A stretch of 64,000 nt of DNA from Dysidea avara (lineage: Eukaryota > Porifera > Demospongiae > Dictyoceratida > Dysideidae), in NCBI RefSeq assembly GCF_963678975.1, contig NC_089272.1:62136574-62200573 (forward strand), in the 5' to 3' direction. The translations under genes and the position numbers were made by a program. Of the stretch, positions 61,321 to 64,000 are shown piece after piece (positions within the stretch are counted from its first letter, which is position 1; every line of letters begins with the position of its first letter). The notes below the pieces were generated by a model, which was not told the origin of the DNA, made no database searches, and saw only the letters and a list, made by a program, of their open reading frames with translations.

Positions 61321-61863
61321 ATAGCTAAGTATTAACATTATCGTCTGTATGTACCATTTTATCTCCTCTTTGCAATCTAACAGGTATCTACTCAGACTAC
61401 TCTTGGGTCATTGCTATAAAACTAAAAACTGTTTCTCTGGTTGTCACTCTCAAAATCATAATTATTTGAGATTAGGTATTACTATGTATTTACCACATGT
61501 GCAAATTAACAAATGGATTCACACACATCATGAGTCAATCTACAAAGTTAGGTTTGTAGACTTGGATGGGTGTGGAAGACCCCTTTTAGAAATCCTGTGA
61601 CCAGTATTATGAAGGAATACAAACATGCATACCTTGTCTGTGTCACTAGACACTTGCACCGGAACAGTCAAAAGACTATTGTCGTTCGGACCACTTTTAT
61701 CTTTAACCCCTTGTAATTTAGTTGCTTCAAGAGTCTTTGCAATGTCCTTGTGTCCAGTACCTTCCTCTGAGTCATGCAGACATTCTAAGAAACTCTCAAA
61801 CCATCCCTCAGCTTTTCTTGGTAGTTTGTAAAGTAGATACTGAACTTTGTCATGATCAGTCTG

Positions 61864-63340
61864 CAGTGTTGGGAGTAACGCGTTACTTGGGAGTAACGCG
61901 TTACTTATGTAACGCGTTACATAATATTATTACTTTTGTGGTAGCTAACAAAGTAATATAACGAAATACGCTATAAAAACAGGTAATATAATGCAAGTTA
62001 GGCCCCTATTCGTTGATTATTAGTTTCTCATCCACCGCCCGCATCCTTCTTAAGCTACCGCATGGTAAGCCATTATTTACTCTGTGCATGCTCAGAAGAA
62101 CATGTGATGCCAAACTCTTATAATTTTTTTGTTGATGAATGCTACAATGCGCTATATATCGCCAGGAGAACTGTTGTTTTCCTTAGCAAATTGCTGCAGT
62201 GCCAGTTGCAATCGTGTTCTATCGACTTCGCTTTCAGTTGTCTGTCGAAAAACAGTTGGCGATCACGAAAAGTAGATTCAGCTGGTGAAGGAAATGTTTG
62301 TAATTTGGACAAGGTCTGTACATCAGTGTGAAAATAATGGCATAATGGTAATACCCTCCCGCCCGCATCATAATAATTAGAAAGGCTGGATGAGAAACTA
62401 ATAATCACCAAATAGGGGCCTTACTTAACTTACAAATGATGGAGGTTAATAGCTTAACTGTGGTTAGCACAAAAAGAATCATGCACACCTCCAGCCAGTT
62501 ACGCACGTGATGCAGAAGGCGCCATTTGTTGGCCCGTGTGATCGAACTCAACTCGTCGTGCGTAAAAGTGCCCCACCACTCCCAATCCCGTTCTACGAAT
62601 TCCACCACATACTCCCTTACTCCTAATAAACAAGGAATAAGGTGAAAGGTCAGATCCTTCTCCACAGCACGGGCTATGGAACTCTCGTCCAGATAGGCTC
62701 GAGTTAGCTGCAGGGGCCAAAAATCCTACATCGAGCCATACAGATTACAACAAAGGCTCGAAAACGCAATAGCAGCTACGTGCTTGTCACCCACCTGCGC
62801 TGAGAGGGGATCACGTGCACCTGATCTCGTGATTAAATAACCTGACCACTTGCCAAAAATTATAGTTAATGGTGATACCACCAGCATCTACTAAATGTAA
62901 TTCGATGAATACTTAATACCACCAACAACCACAATACTAATAACACGTTACATAAGTAATATAGTTACTGTAACGAATCTAATATTACGTAATATTATTA
63001 CTACAAGTAACGAAGTTACTAGTCTCATTAGTAACGCCTAGCCACAACGAAGTAACGAGGCCTACTGAATGAAGCTTATTCACCAGCTTCTTACTTATAA
63101 CCAAGATTTGCATATTGTCCAACAGCGCAATCATGTCACGTGATAAGGTGGTAGTTTCACACGTGACAGCTTAAGGCTGTGGACACAAAGTAACATAATA
63201 TGTAATATTATTATAGTTACTTTATTTTATGGGTAATATGTAACTGTAACTAAATAGTTCAGTTGCAAGTAATATGTAATATGTAACTAGTTACTTTTAT
63301 AAAGTAACTTGCCCAATACAAAGTAACTTGCCCAACACTG
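61864..63340. mobile_element. hAT transposon inside the A3 CARD exon
   Basis: Starts CAGTGTTGGGAGTAACGCGT and ends AAGTAACTTGCCCAACACTG, with a perfect 8-bp target duplication TCAGTCTG (61856-61863 and 63341-63348). Subterminal GTAACGCGTTAC and GTAATATTATTAC repeats are typical of the family. No intact transposase frame is visible; about 440 bases of the interior are a nested element (61995-62431). Exact flanks suggest a young insertion. Confidence 0.93.
61995..62431. mobile_element. MITE nested in the hAT element
   Basis: AAGTTAGGCCCCTATT...GATTATTAGTTTCTCATCC at the left and GGATGAGAAACTAATAATC...AATAGGGGCCTTACTTAACTT at the right are inverted repeats of about 40 bp. No transposase. Confidence 0.8.
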
Positions 63341-64000
63341 TCAGTCTGAGACTTGTTGAGTAAGAACTGGTGGTCTTTTCGTGTAAGGAGATTGTGGGAA
63401 TAAAGTTGAGGTGTGATAGTATCAATGTCTAGTTTGCTGATAATTGTTTGAGCACACTCTTTTAACACATCACTTGCCTCCATCTTTTTCTTAGAAGCAG
63501 TCTGTGAATTACTAGTACTGGGCAGTGAATGACGGCTAGGAAGAGTTTATAATGGTAACACATTATAAACTCTTGCTGCTAGGATGAGGTAAAATACATG
63601 ACAATAATACACATACCTGTACTATTTCCACACACATTCATCACTGCATGTTGTCTACGTTATATCCTTACCTCTTTGGTGGTAATGGTTGGGTACGCTG
63701 ATAGACACTTGTCACAGAAGACTCTGAACTTGTAAAAGCAACTACTCTATCTTGTGGAGACAGGTTGGTGTTTAACGAGAATTTCTTTGGCTTGGGTGGA
63801 AGAGGCGGAGGTTCTTGTGAGTCTGTAGTTTCTGTGCCAGCAGCATCCTGAGTTTGCTGACTCAATTTCCTATTTTTTAGTTTGCTATAGCTTTCAGACT
63901 GCTTGAATGTACCGCCTTCTGATTTTGATATAACCTCAGATCGTAAACGAAATCCAGGTGTATTGTGTGAAGGTCTTCCGTACAAAAGTTCAGAACCATT

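Larger units (their letters stand above)
60669..63999 (-). pseudogene. A3: DOK-like CARD adaptor, CARD exon split by a hAT element (5' partial)
   Basis: Minus-strand linker exon, open from the window edge to 63672 (FRLRSEVISKSEGG, EPPPLPPKPKKFSL), then CARD exon 63535-61633 interrupted by 61864-63340, exon 60954-60846 (109 nt, as in A1) and last exon 60796-60669 (ending RIFRYSYITVRVLTDT). Apart from the insertion, all visible frames, phases and splice sites are intact. CARD motifs are KLDIDTITPQL, LLTRKD and LPRKAEGWFESFLECL. PH and PTB exons lie beyond the right edge. Over about 86 CARD residues it is roughly 69 percent identical to A1. The insertion very probably abolishes the CARD, unless this is one allele or the element is spliced out. 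Confidence 0.82.

Noticed and set aside
61864-63340. Possible hAT transposase frames (62405-62720, minus)
   Set aside because: Neither frame shows hAT motifs; part lies at the edge of the nested MITE.

Overview
The window looks like animal nuclear DNA from a transposon-rich genome, most likely a demosponge. It is AT-rich, its genes are split by short GT-AG introns (several of 49-55 bases), it carries CARD and DOK-type adaptor domains and a fibrinogen-like secreted protein of a kind common in sponges and cnidarians, and it is packed with small inverted-repeat transposons. The phylum call is inference; no rRNA, tRNA or mitochondrial marker was seen.

The core is a multigene family of DOK-like adaptors. 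Type A genes encode PH domain, IRS/DOK-type PTB domain, a Ser/Pro-rich linker with a PPPLPPKPKK motif, a CARD, and a C-terminal segment of about 75 residues that may be a ubiquitin-like (beta-grasp) fold. About 450-575 bases downstream of each A gene, on the same strand, lies a type B gene encoding only a CARD plus the start of the same C-terminal segment. Three A-B pairs are present: A1-B1 (60-6719, +; A1 lacks its first exon, which is left of the window), A2-B2 (25888-33484, +; A2 complete, 671 codons) and A3-B3 (63999-53277, -; A3 runs off the right edge and its CARD exon is split by a hAT transposon). A more divergent relative, D (22818-20292, -), keeps the PH-PTB-linker-CARD exon plan but has lost arginines of the PTB pocket and the C-terminal segment. 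A decayed relative lies at 10250-11038 (-).

Pairs 1 and 2 sit in a segmental duplication of at least 8.8 kb (1-8825 and about 26030-35300), whose copies differ by later transposon insertions. A second duplication (about 36750-39615 and 43800-46890) carries an intact-looking fibrinogen-like gene (43834-44859) and its decayed copy, in which the signal-peptide region has become six 51-bp repeats.

The remaining sequence is mostly mobile DNA: hAT elements with 8-bp target duplications (22982-23897, 50505-51171, 61864-63340), elements with CAGGGGCG-type ends and 5-bp duplications (13896-14671, 58652-59099), Tc1/mariner- or pogo-like small elements, a long-TIR element (about 16315-18756), a palindrome-plus-tandem-array family seen in both orientations (14945-16215 and 55085-57690), and a LINE 3' fragment with a restriction-like endonuclease motif (51770-52460). 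No CRISPR array, RNA gene or retroviral-type element was recognised.

The domains suggest that A proteins could couple membrane (PH) and phosphotyrosine (PTB) recognition to CARD assembly, with the small B proteins as partners or regulators. This role is inference from domain content.
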